A stretch of DNA of 64,000 bases from Combretum micranthum (GCA_024138025.1 JAMXBD010001377.1:62001-126000); one strand, 5' to 3'. Numbered from the stretch's first letter, positions 38,463-49,589 are shown. Program-made: numbers and translations. The notes: a model not told the origin generated them from the letters alone.

Positions 38463-39611
38463 TTATAGGTTGTACACACGTATTTCTTGTGGGGGTATTG
38501 CCGAGTATCTCCCTTCCATATTTTTCTTATTAGGACACTTCTTGGCAATCTGTCCTGGCTCCTTACAGATCAGATAGGTGGCAGAGGTTTTCTTCGGACA
38601 TCTCATGACTTTGTGATTCGGATTCCCGCAGTAGTAACACTTATGTTGCAACTTAGGACACTGTCTTGGTTGATGTCCCTTTTTGCATTTCCAACATTGG
38701 GTATCTGGTTTCTTTTTATCCTTCTTTCTACTCGGGCTGACCGATGTTTCAAGCTCGTTGACTTTGAGGCTTAAGCTAGGTTCACTTATAGATTCTTCCT
38801 CAATTATCATGACATTTCCTTCCGTCCTTCTCCTTTTCTTAGCACCATCCACAATTCGTGCTCTTTCTACTAGTTCTCGGAAATCTTTGATGTCAAATTC
38901 TATCAACTTGATACGAAGGTCTTCATCCCATTCTCCTAAGAAGACTTGCCTCTTGAGTTCCTCGCTATCCTTGTATGATTCAGGGGCATATTACAACAGC
39001 TTGTTAAACTCTGTTTCATATTGTTCAAGACTACGGTCTCCTTGAGAAATACTTAAGAAATTTGCACTATATTGGATTCTCAAGCTTCCAGGGAAAAACC
39101 TCTCCAAGAATTCGTGCCTAAATGTCTCCCATGTGATTGGTGGTAGTAGCTCTCTACTTTTGGATTCCCACCATATCCTTGCATTGAACCTCAGCATAAA
39201 AGTTCCATATGTAAGCTGAAGGTGTTGTGGTACTTCAAAAGCATTGAAAGATCGTTCTATTTGTGCTAACCAATCATCAACTTCATCAGGATTTCCAAAA
39301 GCTCCATCAAAATATTGATTGCACTTGATGAATTCTGGCAACATACTCTGATAAGGTTTTGGTAATGGCGGCTCAATTGGTGCTGTTTCAATCGGTAGTG
39401 TTGGAACTTCTTGTGCTTCTTCTTGTGTAGGTACTGGTATAGGCATAGCATGGGCTTGTTGTGCGAAATTTCTTATGAGGTTAGCAAGTTGTTCGATGTT
39501 AGCTGATCCATTCGCGGTTGGTTTGGTTGTTGAGGTCCTTCCGGGTTCTCAGGTTCTACAGGGGGTATTTCTTGGTTGCGTTGAGCACGAGTGCGTCTCC
39601 TATTTGTTCTA
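38463..39611 (-). pseudogene. gag: Ty3/gypsy gag pseudogene (nucleocapsid and gag core)
   Basis: Gag forms the particle shell of an LTR retrotransposon and binds its RNA. Upstream (39446-38991) is the plant Retrotrans_gag core: DDWLAQIERSF, RIWWESKSREL, ITWETFRHEFLERFFP. Downstream are CCHC zinc knuckles, CWKC-x3-H-x4-C and CYYCGNPNHKVMRC, followed by a third knuckle whose first Cys is Tyr and whose His is Gln. Breaks: a frameshift at about 39520, an in-frame TAA at 38991-38993, and an early stop at 38463. The basic N-terminus (RRRTRAQRNQ) is typical of Tekay/Del-type chromoviruses, but assignment without pol is tentative. No pol follows; the sequence passes into the F3-1 LTR. Confidence 0.88.
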
Positions 39612-39856
39612 CAGGTTTTATTAAGCTAGTGTGAGATTCTTGAATTTTATTAAGTCTTAGACGCTTTTCAGAAAAACAAGCGAGAAACATGCTAATAGAA
39701 ATCGAGTATGGAAATGAGAAATATATATATAGAAGAAATATTGAAAATTGACTGAAATCATAATAATGAAAAAGGAAATTTATATCATTAAAACAAATAC
39801 ATGGAAACAGAAGGAAGATTTAAATACTTCCTTTACAAAAGTTCAAAGAAAGGATG
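39612..39856 (-). other. AT-rich segment upstream of the gag pseudogene
   Basis: 245 bp between gag and the F4 LTR. It carries no motif I recognise. Before F4 inserted, it continued directly into 42464. It may be gag leader or the untranslated internal region of the F1-12 element. GGATG at 39852-39856 is the left TSD of F4. Confidence 0.45.
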
Positions 39857-41014
39857 TGTCGAGCCTGGATTTTTCCCACTTATCTGGTTCATTTCTCATA
39901 ATCCGATTCACATTAAACCCGAACCCATTTAACATGAATCCTCGACTAGGGATTAAAAGAAATTTTAAAAAAAATTTTAGAGTCGCCACCCGATATAAAT
40001 CGAGAAAAAAATAAAAAGCTAGGATCAATGGGTCGGTCGATCCTAACTTAGCTACTAGTCTGCGAAAATTTGATTTAAAAAATCAACTTTTAAAACCAGA
40101 TATCATGGATTCGGGGGCTAACCTATTAAAACCAAATTGGTTACCACTTTTGGAATTTTAAATTTATAATCTATCCTTTTCATGCTCAAAAAACTCAAAT
40201 AATATATTATAGCAGAAATATTTACAAGTCAAATCATTCATTTTTATTTTTTATGTGCTTTTCTTCATTTTTATTTTTATTATTTTTTAGAACATAATCA
40301 TTAACAAAATATCTTATATTTACAAAATATTTATTTACTAAAAAGAACAAAACATTTTTTTTATTTTTAATGTCGCCCCGCAGGTGCCTACGTACGCTAA
40401 TCGAGATCAGACAAAACGTAGTTCTTTTAAAAAGAACTTTAATTTTGATCAATTTTAATTTTTGAACTATTCTCAATTTAAGTTCATTAAATTTTGAATT
40501 TTTTGTGAAAACCATTTTTGATGATCCTATGATCTAATCAGTTGGTTTTTTATTTCATGAAATCATATTTTTCTAAGTCCAAAAATCATTTTTTATTATT
40601 TTAGAAATTTTGTTCTTTGGAAAATCCAATTTTATTATTTTATTTATTTTTTATAATTTTTTATTATTTATTATTTATTTTTTTTAAAAAAAATCATCAC
40701 ATAAATTCACAATATATCCAGAATATTTACAAATATAAAATATTTTTCGTGCATTAAATATGCATTTCTAGGGCAATTTGTGTATAAATACACATTAAAA
40801 AATTTTTAAAAAAATAAAAAATATATAAAAAAATAAATTATATAAAAAATGATTATTTTGATTTTTCTGGATTTTTCTGTATTTTTCTGAATTTTTCTGA
40901 ATTTTTTTATGAATTTTTATGAATTTTTTACTATTTTTTGTTATTTTCTGAAATTAATTAATAATAAACTATTAATAAAATAATGCGGATTAACCTGGAC
41001 CGTCGGATGAAGCG

Positions 41015-41365
41015 GACGAGATCTGGAGCGTCGATCTCGCTGACCGATCTGGATCGTCTGATCTTGTTGACTCGATCTGAGCCGTCTGATCTCTTGATGA
41101 AATCTGGACCGTCTGATCGCTTGATGAAATCTGGGCCGTCTGATCGCTTGATGAAATCTGGGCTGTCTGATCGCTTGATTGAATCTAGGCCGTCTGATCT
41201 GCTTGATCAAATCTGAGCCGCTGATCTGCTTGAACAAATCTGGACCGTCTGATCGCTTGATGAAATCTGGGCCGCTGATTTACTTGATCAAATCTGGACC
41301 GTCTGATCTGCCTGGTGAAATCTGGACCGTCTGATCTGCCTGATGAAATCTGGGCTGTCTAATCA
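41015..41365. repeat. About 13-copy minisatellite, unit 27-30 bp
   Basis: The unit reads approximately GATGAAATCTGG(A/G)CCGTC TGATC(G/T)CTT with point and indel variation. CCGTCTGATC recurs through the array. Period is mostly 27 bp. It lies in the F4 LTR, 0.5-0.85 kb downstream of its TATA box, so it would be in the transcribed leader. It is GC-richer than its surroundings and gives open frames on both strands that are repeat artefacts. Confidence 0.88.
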
Positions 41366-41640
41366 GAGTTGACCGTTGACCGATGATCGACGACCGTTGA
41401 CCGATGACAGACCGGGTTGGATTCGGATCTTCGGGTCGGATCTCGGAGCTCCGACGGGTAAAGAAGACGATGACGGAACTTTTCGAGGCGGATTCCGGCG
41501 GCTCCGGTGGTCCTCGGCGGCTGGAAGCTTGTCGGCCCGACTTCTATGCTGGTGACGCGTCCTTTGGTGGTGGTGGCGTTCACTCAGAATGGCGGCAAGG
41601 GGCAGCTCCGGCGGTGGTTGTATGGCGGCGTTAATGAACA
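41366..41640. other. GC- and CpG-rich leader island of F4
   Basis: Between minisatellite and TATA box, with GACCGTTGACC repeated twice around 41368-41405 and many CGG and CCG triplets (GGCGGATTCCGGCGGCTCCG near 41486). It contrasts sharply with the AT-rich remainder of the window. No protein is recognised in either strand. Confidence 0.6.
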
Positions 41641-41877
41641 AAATTTAAAAAAATTTTCAGAGAGAAATCCGATCAATTCGAACAAATCTAAGCACACTAA
41701 ATCATCCAAATCAAGTTTCTAACATTGTTACAACACTCAATTTGGATTAAATCTGATCCAATCAATTCGAATTTGAAAAATTCAAATTCTATACCCTAAA
41801 TTCAAGAATTTCGAATTGGCTTTGCTATGTATGTGTTTTCTTGAAATTGACTTCTGCCTTTTGCTCCTAGGACCTCC

Positions 41878-41885
41878 TATTTATA
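41878..41885 (-). promoter_or_regulatory. F4 TATA box
   Basis: TATTTATA on + (TATAAATA on -), in the context ACCTATAAATAGGAGG on the - strand. It lies about 570 bp into the LTR, leaving about 2.0 kb of R/U5. Function is inferred from motif and position. Confidence 0.6.
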
Positions 41886-42463
41886 GGTTGCAAGCTCAAT
41901 TTTACATTTCAAGCAGTTTCGAAAATGAATCGATTTTTGCCTCTTGATTTTTCACGAATTTAATTCGAAAATCCATGATTAATTTGTTTGAAACTGATGA
42001 ATTGATGATTGTTTTCATATTCCATGTCAGATTCATCCAATCAATTTTTGTAACTCCCCATTCATGTGCAATTGAATGCTTTATACATTGAATTTTGTAA
42101 CTTTTGGGTTGTTTTTTGCACTAATCTTTCATATTCTATAACCATTTTGCAATTCCATCATCAATTTTGACAATCAATGTTGTTTTGTCAGTTAAAAACT
42201 GATGCAAAGTAAGGCAAAAGTCACATTTGAGGAAAATGAAAAGACAAAAATGATAAAAAGGCAAAAATTTGCCTTTGCTAGGGTTTGAACCTGTGTCCTT
42301 GAGCTTGAATGTGTGTTTGGGTCAATGTGTTTAACTAACAGGCCATTTGGCCTGTGCTTGATCACTTAGCCAATTTCATCAATACTTAAGGCTTTTGGAA
42401 AAATGAATTTAATTAAATTTTAAGCCTTAATTAATTAGGCAAAAATTGGGTGTCTACAGGATG

Positions 42464-42599
42464 CAAAACATAATAATTTCAAATCATTACATAGACAACA
42501 TATACATCATCGTTTATCCTTCTACCAAAACGTTATTCCTATTGGTATATTAAAGCTTTTGCGGGAGGTTCAGCGTCCGTTCTTGTTTCGGATTGCTCT
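42464..42599 (-). other. Short segment between F4 and the gag-like frame
   Basis: 136 bp directly following the stop of the gag-like frame at 42600 in the - direction. It was contiguous with 39856 before F4 inserted. No further protein is recognisable in it. Confidence 0.4.
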
Positions 42600-43343
42600 T
42601 CACAGGGTAGGAATATTTCCTTGATTACTTGATCCCTCGTCTTCATTATCAGAACCTTTTTCTTTTCCTTTCTGGTGAGATTTGGTGGTAGGATCTCTAG
42701 ACGAGGTTCCACATTCTTTCTTGGATGAGTTATTTCCTTTGGTGGGGTTGTCCCATAGACCTTGTGACTTTAGATCTTCACGTACGTAGAGATACCATAC
42801 CTTGCACATGTAGCATGTTTCCTTGGCATTGGTAGGGTAATTCCTGGTCCTACAAATGAGACGGTTGCATACGTAGCATTTCCTTATTGTTGTTAGGTAA
42901 AAGTTGGCACGGTGTTTTCCCTTTGCATAACCAGAACAGATAGTGCCATTCTTCTTAGGACAATTAAGGATTTTGTGGTCTTTGTTCCCACAGAAGTAAC
43001 ACTTATGCTGCAATTGTGGGCAACTTTTGGGGAAATGTCTTCCTTCACACTTCCAGCATCTGACCTTAGGGGTTACGGAATCCTTAAGGAGTTGGAGTTG
43101 TTTATGTTTCTTAGCCTGGGGTTCTGGATTGGCCATGAAGGAAGGCACTTGCGATACTGGGTTTGCTCCGAGTTGGGGTCTTATAACTGGAGTGGGTGCA
43201 GAGGTTGTGGGTACTTGTTGTATATAAGTCCTTATCGTCTCTTCTAGACGTCTTATGGTGGTCAAGAGTTCTTGAGTTAGATCTTGTGGTGGGGGTGTTC
43301 CTTGTTCTTGTTGTGCTTCGATAGGGATGCTTGATCGTGGCAT
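42600..43343 (-). CDS. gag: Gag-like zinc-knuckle frame lacking the gag core (F1-12 element)
   Basis: An uninterrupted frame of about 247 residues from the ATG at 43343 (MPRSSIPIEAQQ); the frame is open to an ATG at 43421. After a Gln/Pro/Thr-rich N-terminus come CWKC-x3-H-x4-C, the canonical CYFCGNKDHKILNC, and three degenerate knuckle-like repeats (CSGY...KH, CYVCNRLIC, CYMCKVW). The tail is Lys/Ser-rich. The WLxxIE and WETF gag-core motifs are absent, so capsid assembly is unlikely. It follows the PBS and leader of F1-12, so it is the first internal frame of that element. It could be a core-deleted gag or a nonautonomous nucleic-acid-binding protein. Confidence 0.7.
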   Translation of the reverse strand: MPRSSIPIEAQQEQGTPPPQDLTQELLTTIRRLEETIRTYIQQVPTTSAPTPVIRPQLGANPVSQVPSFMANPEPQAKKHKQLQLLKDSVTPKVRCWKCEGRHFPKSCPQLQHKCYFCGNKDHKILNCPKKNGTICSGYAKGKHRANFYLTTIRKCYVCNRLICRTRNYPTNAKETCYMCKVWYLYVREDLKSQGLWDNPTKGNNSSKKECGTSSRDPTTKSHQKGKEKGSDNEDEGSSNQGNIPTL

Positions 43344-43915
43344 AATTTCCTTGGGTAGCTTCCTAGAACCAAACGAAGCGGTCATATTAGATATTTTCTT
43401 TATTTCGAGTTTTACGCACATATTATTTGTTTTTAAGGAAAAGAGAAGCGTTAAAGATTTTTGTTCATTTGATTTAAAGGTTAACGTAGGTACTTAATTA
43501 AAGGGGTCTTACCTATAAAAGAGGCATTACACTTATCTTCCTCTTAATTGGTCTTGAATAGGGTTACTATGCATTAAGGCCTATTGATCTTGCTGAGGTA
43601 AGCTTACTATATTCATTCTATATCTAAATTCTAAGTCTCCTTCATGTTTTCTCCATATTGTTTTGTTATGTTCTATCTCCAAGTCATTTCTACCTTTCCC
43701 AATCTTGGGTCAACATCCTAGGGTAAATCCTCTTCATGTGATACTTCCATTTCATATCTTGCTAAATATCCTCCGATTTTTGTATAAGTATTTCTTGCCT
43801 TCTTCTAATATTCTCTAAGGTAGAGTTCTATTCCTAGACATAAGGATTCTTAAACATAAGATCAAATCCTATTAATCTATCCTTCTACTCTTCTTTTCAT
43901 AATTCCCAAAACCTT
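43344..43915 (-). other. F1-12 untranslated leader
   Basis: About 570 bp between PBS and the chosen gag ATG. It contains an unusually strong donor-like ATAGGTAAGA on the - strand (about 43508-43517) and an acceptor-like TTTGGTTCTAGG near 43365. No other coding signal is seen. Confidence 0.5.
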
Positions 43916-43930
43916 GTTGCTCTGATACCA
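43916..43930 (-). other. Primer-binding site (initiator-Met tRNA)
   Basis: On the - strand TGGTATCAGAGCAAC matches the common plant LTR-retrotransposon PBS, complementary to the 3' end of initiator-Met tRNA. It lies 8 bases inside the LTR end at 43939. It fixes the - orientation of F1-12 and shows that the F1 repeats really are LTRs. This is the only PBS found in the window. Confidence 0.9.
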
Positions 43931-45210
43931 ACTTAAACTGTCACACCCCAAGGGGTACCCTAAACGTGGCAGTCCGCCGTACACAATACTAAAGCCTAGG
44001 AATGATGACCTTCGTCACGCAAAGACTTCCATATCATGTACAAGGCGTACATCACAACCAAGGGAACGCATCGGAGTAGCGCAATTTATATTGATAATAA
44101 ATAAGTAACAAGGCAAAGAGAATACTTATCATAAAACATAAACATATTGCATTGCAATTCTTAGGGGCATATCCATCTATTATCTTCAAATAAATATATA
44201 TCACTATTCATATAAGTCATTATATGTAAAAAACCTTACAAAATTACTTATCTTATGATTCTAATTCCTTCATAGAAGCTTAACCATCCTTCCATGATTT
44301 CCTCAATGTCATGATCCTCACTTTAAGCCACGGATATACCTGATTCAACAAAATCTATAGGGGTATAAGCTACAACTAGCTTAGTGAGATATTCCTTTTC
44401 ATTCGCACATATTTTCAAACAAGTTTATTTATTTAATCACACATATGCTATGCATACAATGCAATAACCACGTGATTACGCAAATATATACAGTTATCCG
44501 GAAACCATATATAGAACGGATTTACCCCTCCGTATCAAAGGTTAGGGAATCGGTGTTGAAGGTCCTCGACCTTCTACTGCTAGTCCCCAGGTCCTCACCC
44601 ACAACGTTCGGTTGGCTCGGCTCCGAACCTAGAGTCGCTTTCCCCGAGCGATTTGGATTCTCCAGGAAGGAACATGGCCCGTGGCACCGCACGATCACAG
44701 CCAATCCAACTCTACGCGTAGGAGTAGCAGCTTCGAAATAGATGTGACTCGATGGATACTATGCGTGAGCGTTTTAGTTTTCTTAAGTCAAACCTTATTA
44801 AGGTTTATTGGAGGCGATCAATCAATTTAGCAAACAATAAACAATCATACCAGTAAGTAACAAAATTATTTTAAACAAGCAGTTCGAAGTTGCGATATTC
44901 TTAATTCTCATACATAAACATAGAATCACATATACATATCCCAAATTCCCATTCCCCAAATATATATCCATTTTTATCTTTTCTTAGTATACTAATGCCA
45001 CTACTTTACAAGCACAAGCAAGGTAACGAAATTAGAAGAAATAACTCACTCATCCATTTCGCTATCTTCTTAGTCGTAGTAATCCTCGGGTAGGGTATTC
45101 TCGTGTCCTTTGTCACCTAGACAAAAGAAATACTCGGGATAAGTCTTTCATGAAATCCTATTCTTGGATTTTCTAAACTTTCTTAAAATCGTGGTAAAAT
45201 CGTATAAGAG

Positions 45211-45309
45211 GAAATTCCAACTTAAAATGGCCATAACTTGCACATTTTAACTCGGAATTCCGCATATAATATACCGTTTTCTACTATTCAAAAAGATCTA
45301 TCCATTTCT
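45211..45309 (-). other. Conserved ~95-bp F1 block (copy in F1-12)
   Basis: TTAAAATGGCCATAACTTGC, TTTTAACTCGGAATTCCGCA and TATAATATACCGTTTTCTAC in + orientation. Because this copy is linked to a PBS, it places the block in the transcribed R/U5 leader of a real element. Confidence 0.62.
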
Positions 45310-46431
45310 AAGGTTATCTTTGTCATATAAGGTCATTTGGGTATGAAAACATGGGTACAGATTTAAAACGAATTATTTCTAAACTTTTCCAAATCCATTT
45401 CTAACTCAACTTCGTTTTAAGGAAAATCCTCTTGTAACAATATATATATATATATATATTGTATGTGTGAACATATATTTGATAAATACTTTGAGTATAT
45501 AGATAAGCTCACTTTATATGCAAAGTTTCTAATGGTAGTGTCTCAACAATTTATTTCATAATTCAATTCGAGTTGTTAAACTTTAACCTTGATAATTTCT
45601 TTTCAAGTATTTGAAAGAAACTTTATATTATAATGAATATATTCTTATTTTATTTCCTTAATTCCTTTTTCCAAAGCAAGTAAATTTTTCTTTAACCTTA
45701 GTCTTTCCATAAATTTCTCTTCTAGTGATAAAAGATCAATTTTATCAAAAGTATATTAAGTTAATGAAAACCTTTTCATAATTTTGTATTTAAGATGGTT
45801 TTTAGAAAATGAATCTTGTTTCTTATGTTTATTTCTAAATATAAGCTTTTGCTTTCTAAAACTTGTTCTTTCATTTCTTTTGAAAAGAATCATCTTTATT
45901 GATAAAATCCATTATTGTTAATCTTACTTTATTTATATTCTTTTGAAAATGAGTTCCTTCTTTTTAGAAATTTGAAAGTCATTTTTTTCCCTAAGTGGGT
46001 TTATCACTTTATGAGTTGATCTTTATCTTAACTTTGAAAACTAGTTTGTTTTCTTAGTTTTATTTCGAAGCTTAAAAGAGTTTAAATCTTAAGCTTTTTG
46101 TAAAAACTTTTAATATTAATAAATTATATTTCTAAAAGCTTAGGTTAACATAATATACAAAGAAAATATTTATTTCTTATGTTTCCTTGGAAATCTATCT
46201 TTGTTATTTATGAAAATGTTGAGAAAACTCTATTTCTATGCTGTTGATAATAACTTCATGATTTTGTGATAAATCATATAATCGAAAACTTAGCTTTGAG
46301 TTCATTAAGTAAAGTAAAATTCTATTTTTAGATTAGTTGAGACATTAACATTATGTAAATGCAAGTATCATGAGCATATAAAGCAATTAAGAACATAAGA
46401 AAATATTTAGAAATAAGCAAGAAAATAAATA

Positions 46432-46512
46432 TCAAGCATTGGGAACCTTAGCTTCATCAAGGTGTCCCGGTCAAGTATTGGAGCCTTAGCTTTATCAAGG
46501 CATCCCGGGACT
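46432..46512 (-). repeat. Adjacent duplicate of a ~40-bp module in F1-12
   Basis: TCAAGCATTGGGAACCTTAG...GGTGTCCCGG is followed at once by TCAAGTATTGGAGCCTTAG...GGCATCCCGG. It is the same module as the tandem copies in F1-1, but here the two units abut directly. Confidence 0.7.
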
Positions 46513-46882
46513 AAGAATGGACTAGTCCCGAAAGATTAAAGAAAATAAACAAAAGGTTGTTTTGACTTGATATGGACAAGTCTAAGACTAGAAAGACTAG
46601 TCTTAATAACAAAATAAATTGCATAACTTGGAAGTAAATAAATAACAAATGAGCTTATATGCTCTAAATAAATATATACATAATATACATAATACTATAT
46701 ATAAGTTAGATTAGAAGCAAATAATAACAATAATAGTAACAACATAATAAAATAGAAAGCTTATGTACAAGAACAAAACATGAACATGTTGTTGCTTTTA
46801 CTACTCATGTGAGTTTCAAAACAACACCATAGTCATGCTAAGTTACATGACATGAATAGATAAATGGTTGAAAGAAATTTTT

Positions 46883-47103
46883 ACCTAAGGTTTTGTGTGG
46901 TATGAAGATGGTAGTGAATGTATGGTTATGTGATTATGGAGAGATGGTAGTTGTATTGCATGAAGAGAAATTCTTGTATATTTGGTGAAAGAGAATTTTG
47001 GTAGAGGAAAAGTTTATGGAGAGTGTTTGTATAGAGAATTTGAGAGAGTTTTGGTAGTGAAATGAATTGTGTGAAAGAATGGAAGAGGAAGGGGGTATTT
47101 ATA
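46883..47103 (-). promoter_or_regulatory. F1-12 TATA box to donor-like motif
   Basis: TATTTATA at 47096-47103 on the - strand. CTTAGGTAAAAA with GT at 46884-46883 lies about 212 bp downstream. Confidence 0.65.
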
Positions 47104-48318
47104 GAATTTTTGGAGTGAATTTTGGATGTAATAAAATAATTTGAAAAGAAAATAAATTGTTAAAGAGACATGGGGGGGTGCCGGTTTGCTTTATGGGGGG
47201 TGGGAATTGATTTGTTTTAATTTGTTTTGTGTAATAAAGAAGTAATGTGTAAAGTTGATGTGAATAAAGTTGTATTGGAAATGAAAAAAGTAAGAAAATA
47301 GGTATGTAGATGTAAGAAATAGGTGTAAGAAAAAGTAGAGATAGTGAAATAGTAATGAATAGTAGAAAAGTACTATGAATAGTAAACTAGATAATTAAAG
47401 TACCAATAGTAATAAAAATACGCGTAATAATGCGATATCTGTAATATTTAGCTACCGAAAAATTCTAAAACTGATATTTTTGGAATCGTTATATTTTTAC
47501 GAGTCTATTGGTATAAAAGGAATATTTTTAATATTCCGAGCTTCGGGACACACTTTTCGAGCACTGATCCCATTTGAGTCCGAAGGACACTCGAAATTCG
47601 TGAATCTGATATTTTTATGTTACCCTATGTTATTACGAACTATTCTAAGCCATTAACTTAATTTCATTTTCTAGGGTTTGAAAACGCGGGATTGCCAGAT
47701 CTTAAACACTAGGGTTCGTTATAGGCTTGTTGACTTTTAGGGTTCCGTTTTGATTTCTGATTTTACTGAGTTATTCGTAAGACCGTATAATTTTCGAGTT
47801 TTGATCGTTTTATATTTTAGCTCGATATCTATGTTTTATCTATTTTTACTTGTGATTATTTAATAGTTTTTAGTTCTCGGGATAGTTTAACTGAGTCTAG
47901 GGTTATGAGTTGACTCAGTTTGACTTTTGGCGAAAATTGAAAATTGTGATTTAAAATTTTACTGAAGGATTTAAGATTTTATCATTTCGTTATTAAGCGG
48001 TATTTGGATCTACCGTTTTGATTCGCGTTTTAGGAATTGGGTAGACGATTTAATTGGCGTACGGACTTTGATTATACCGATAGTTGGACTTTATATTTTG
48101 TTTCAAGAGTTCTCGTTTTCTCAGGATTGAGAAAACTCGTTTTTGATCTTATTTGGGATTAAGTTTTAACTTGATTTGATTTTTAGGATTTCGTTTCCGG
48201 TGTTTTGACTTGGTCTAGAATTGGGTTTTTATCTTGAGTTGATTTTCGGAGTCTGTATTTTGATATTAGGCTTCTAAGATTATTTTTTTAAGAACTATGA
48301 AATTTTTGGGGGTTTACA

Positions 48319-49589
48319 GTTTTAGTGCATTGTGCACCGGTTCAACACCACCGGCATGTCCCTTGTAGTTTTTCTTTTCAAAAACTTTCTTCAAAATTTC
48401 CCAAAGCTTGATATATGATCAATTGAATAATTGTTAAAGTATTGTATGATATAATATGATGTTTAAATGCTCTGTTATGACTTTGTAATAATTTATTTGA
48501 ATTTCTTTGATTAATTATATTTGGAACTAGTTAATTAGTACTTAAACTAAGTGGGAAATTCAATATTATCTTGAACAGTGATAGATTCTCGCTCGGCCAA
48601 CCCCATTAGTTCCCGAGTCATCTCAGGTACACGATAACTTGCTTGTTTCTTTGCTAGGATAAGCATTACTTCAAGTTACTCTAAATTAAGAAAATTTTAA
48701 TAATTGATGAGTGTTGATTGTCTTTTACGCCATTAAATTTGGTTCGGAGAGCGACACCTTGCTCAGATTGCTTTTTTGTTATTGGATAGATTTATCTAGG
48801 AGATATAAGTATCCGAGCTACTTATATCAACCCCCTGAGCGTCGTGATGCATTACGCAGGATCCCTTAATATTATGGGCTACGCTAGAAGGTGGAGCTGC
48901 CTAGTCTGTATGAACAATAGGGACCACTTAGAGAGGCGGACGTGATATTAGATCCTTGATGTCCGGAGTTTGAATACTCCCATGATGAATGACTAACTAA
49001 AGATTGAATAATAAATTATTGGTTGTTGCATTTTGCATTTAGCTTAAGCATGTGTAAATCACTTTGCATTTGTATTCGTTATTTGTGTACTGGGCATTTG
49101 GCTCATATTTTAACCATTTCAGGTGATGAATCCGATGAGTTTTACACGAGTATGGGGTATGGAACCGATTTCGAGGATTTTCTTGATGATTTGGAGGACT
49201 AGAGATGACCTTAGACTTGATGGAATCCAAATTTTGTAATAGACTAGTTGTGTTAGTCTTGTGATAGTATTTAAAGTTTTAATTGGATTTTATATGTAAT
49301 TTTGTTAAGGCTTGTAAGAAGCCTTTGGTTGTAATGTATGTATATATATGTACTTAGCTATGTATCACTTAAGTTTATTTCTTTTGTGAAATATGATAAT
49401 AGTGTAGTGTGTTTTGTTAAAAGTTTCGAAAAAAACTATGGTTTCTATTATATTAACTATGTGGAATTAGACAAGCAATTCCTTAAACACTTCTTTTTAG
49501 ACAACCTTACATATAATCTTACAAGTTATATATGGTTGGGGAACTATTATCGCCTATTTTAATTATAGGGGTGATAGTGGGTCTTTACA
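48319..49589 (-). mobile_element. F3-1 5' LTR, upstream part (start TGTAAAGACCC on -)
   Basis: On - it starts TGTAAAGACCC at 49589, followed on + by the TSD ATGAA (49590-49594) that matches 37298-37302. It is cut at 48319 by F1-12. A TA-rich TATATATA lies at about 49341-49348, roughly 240 bp in. Near 48335-48355 CCGGTTCAACACCACCGG is a small inverted repeat that reappears in altered form at the F3-1 left end. The rest of this LTR is not present before gag, implying a deletion. Confidence 0.7.

Larger units (their letters stand above)
39857..42458 (-). mobile_element. F4: complete solo LTR, 2602 bp, TSD GGATG
   Basis: On - it starts TGTAGACACCCAATTTTTGC (42458 downward), a widespread start of plant Tat/Ogre-like gypsy LTRs, and ends in GGCTCGACA (39857). 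GGATG flanks it at 39852-39856 and 42459-42463. It also carries the GAGTCGCCACC motif (39980-39990) familiar from such LTRs. The TATA box is at 41878-41885. Between it and the U5 end are a GC-rich island and a minisatellite. No PBS or coding region, so solo LTR. Confidence 0.9.
43939..48318 (-). mobile_element. F1-12: 5' LTR, 4380 bp, long-U3 class
   Basis: It starts at 48318 (TGTAAACCCC on -) and ends at 43939 (complement of TGTCACACCCC), immediately before the PBS. U3 is about 1.2 kb and the part beyond the TATA box about 3.16 kb. The GGGTACCC and GTGGCAGTCC end landmarks are intact. It inserted in the F3-1 5' LTR; GTTTT (48319-48323) would be its right TSD. No 3' LTR exists in the window, so the element is truncated. 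Confidence 0.88.

Noticed and set aside
40983..41216. Open frames on both strands with repeated DRLMKSGPS-like units
   Set aside because: They come from the 27-bp minisatellite, whose unit is a multiple of three, and have no independent support.
41015..41365. Possible CRISPR array
   Set aside because: Units are directly abutting, degenerate and without spacers, in a plant LTR.
43916..43930. Possible tRNA gene
   Set aside because: Only the 3'-end complement of a tRNA is present, directly after an LTR end; it is a primer-binding site.
44445..44741. 98-codon + strand frame and its 60-codon antisense partner
   Set aside because: Both lie in the GC-richer middle segment of the F1-12 U5, and equivalents in F1-13 and F1-14 are broken.
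49338..49562. 74-codon + strand frame
   Set aside because: It overlaps the start of the F3-1 LTR on the antisense strand; composition is AT-driven and no motif is seen.
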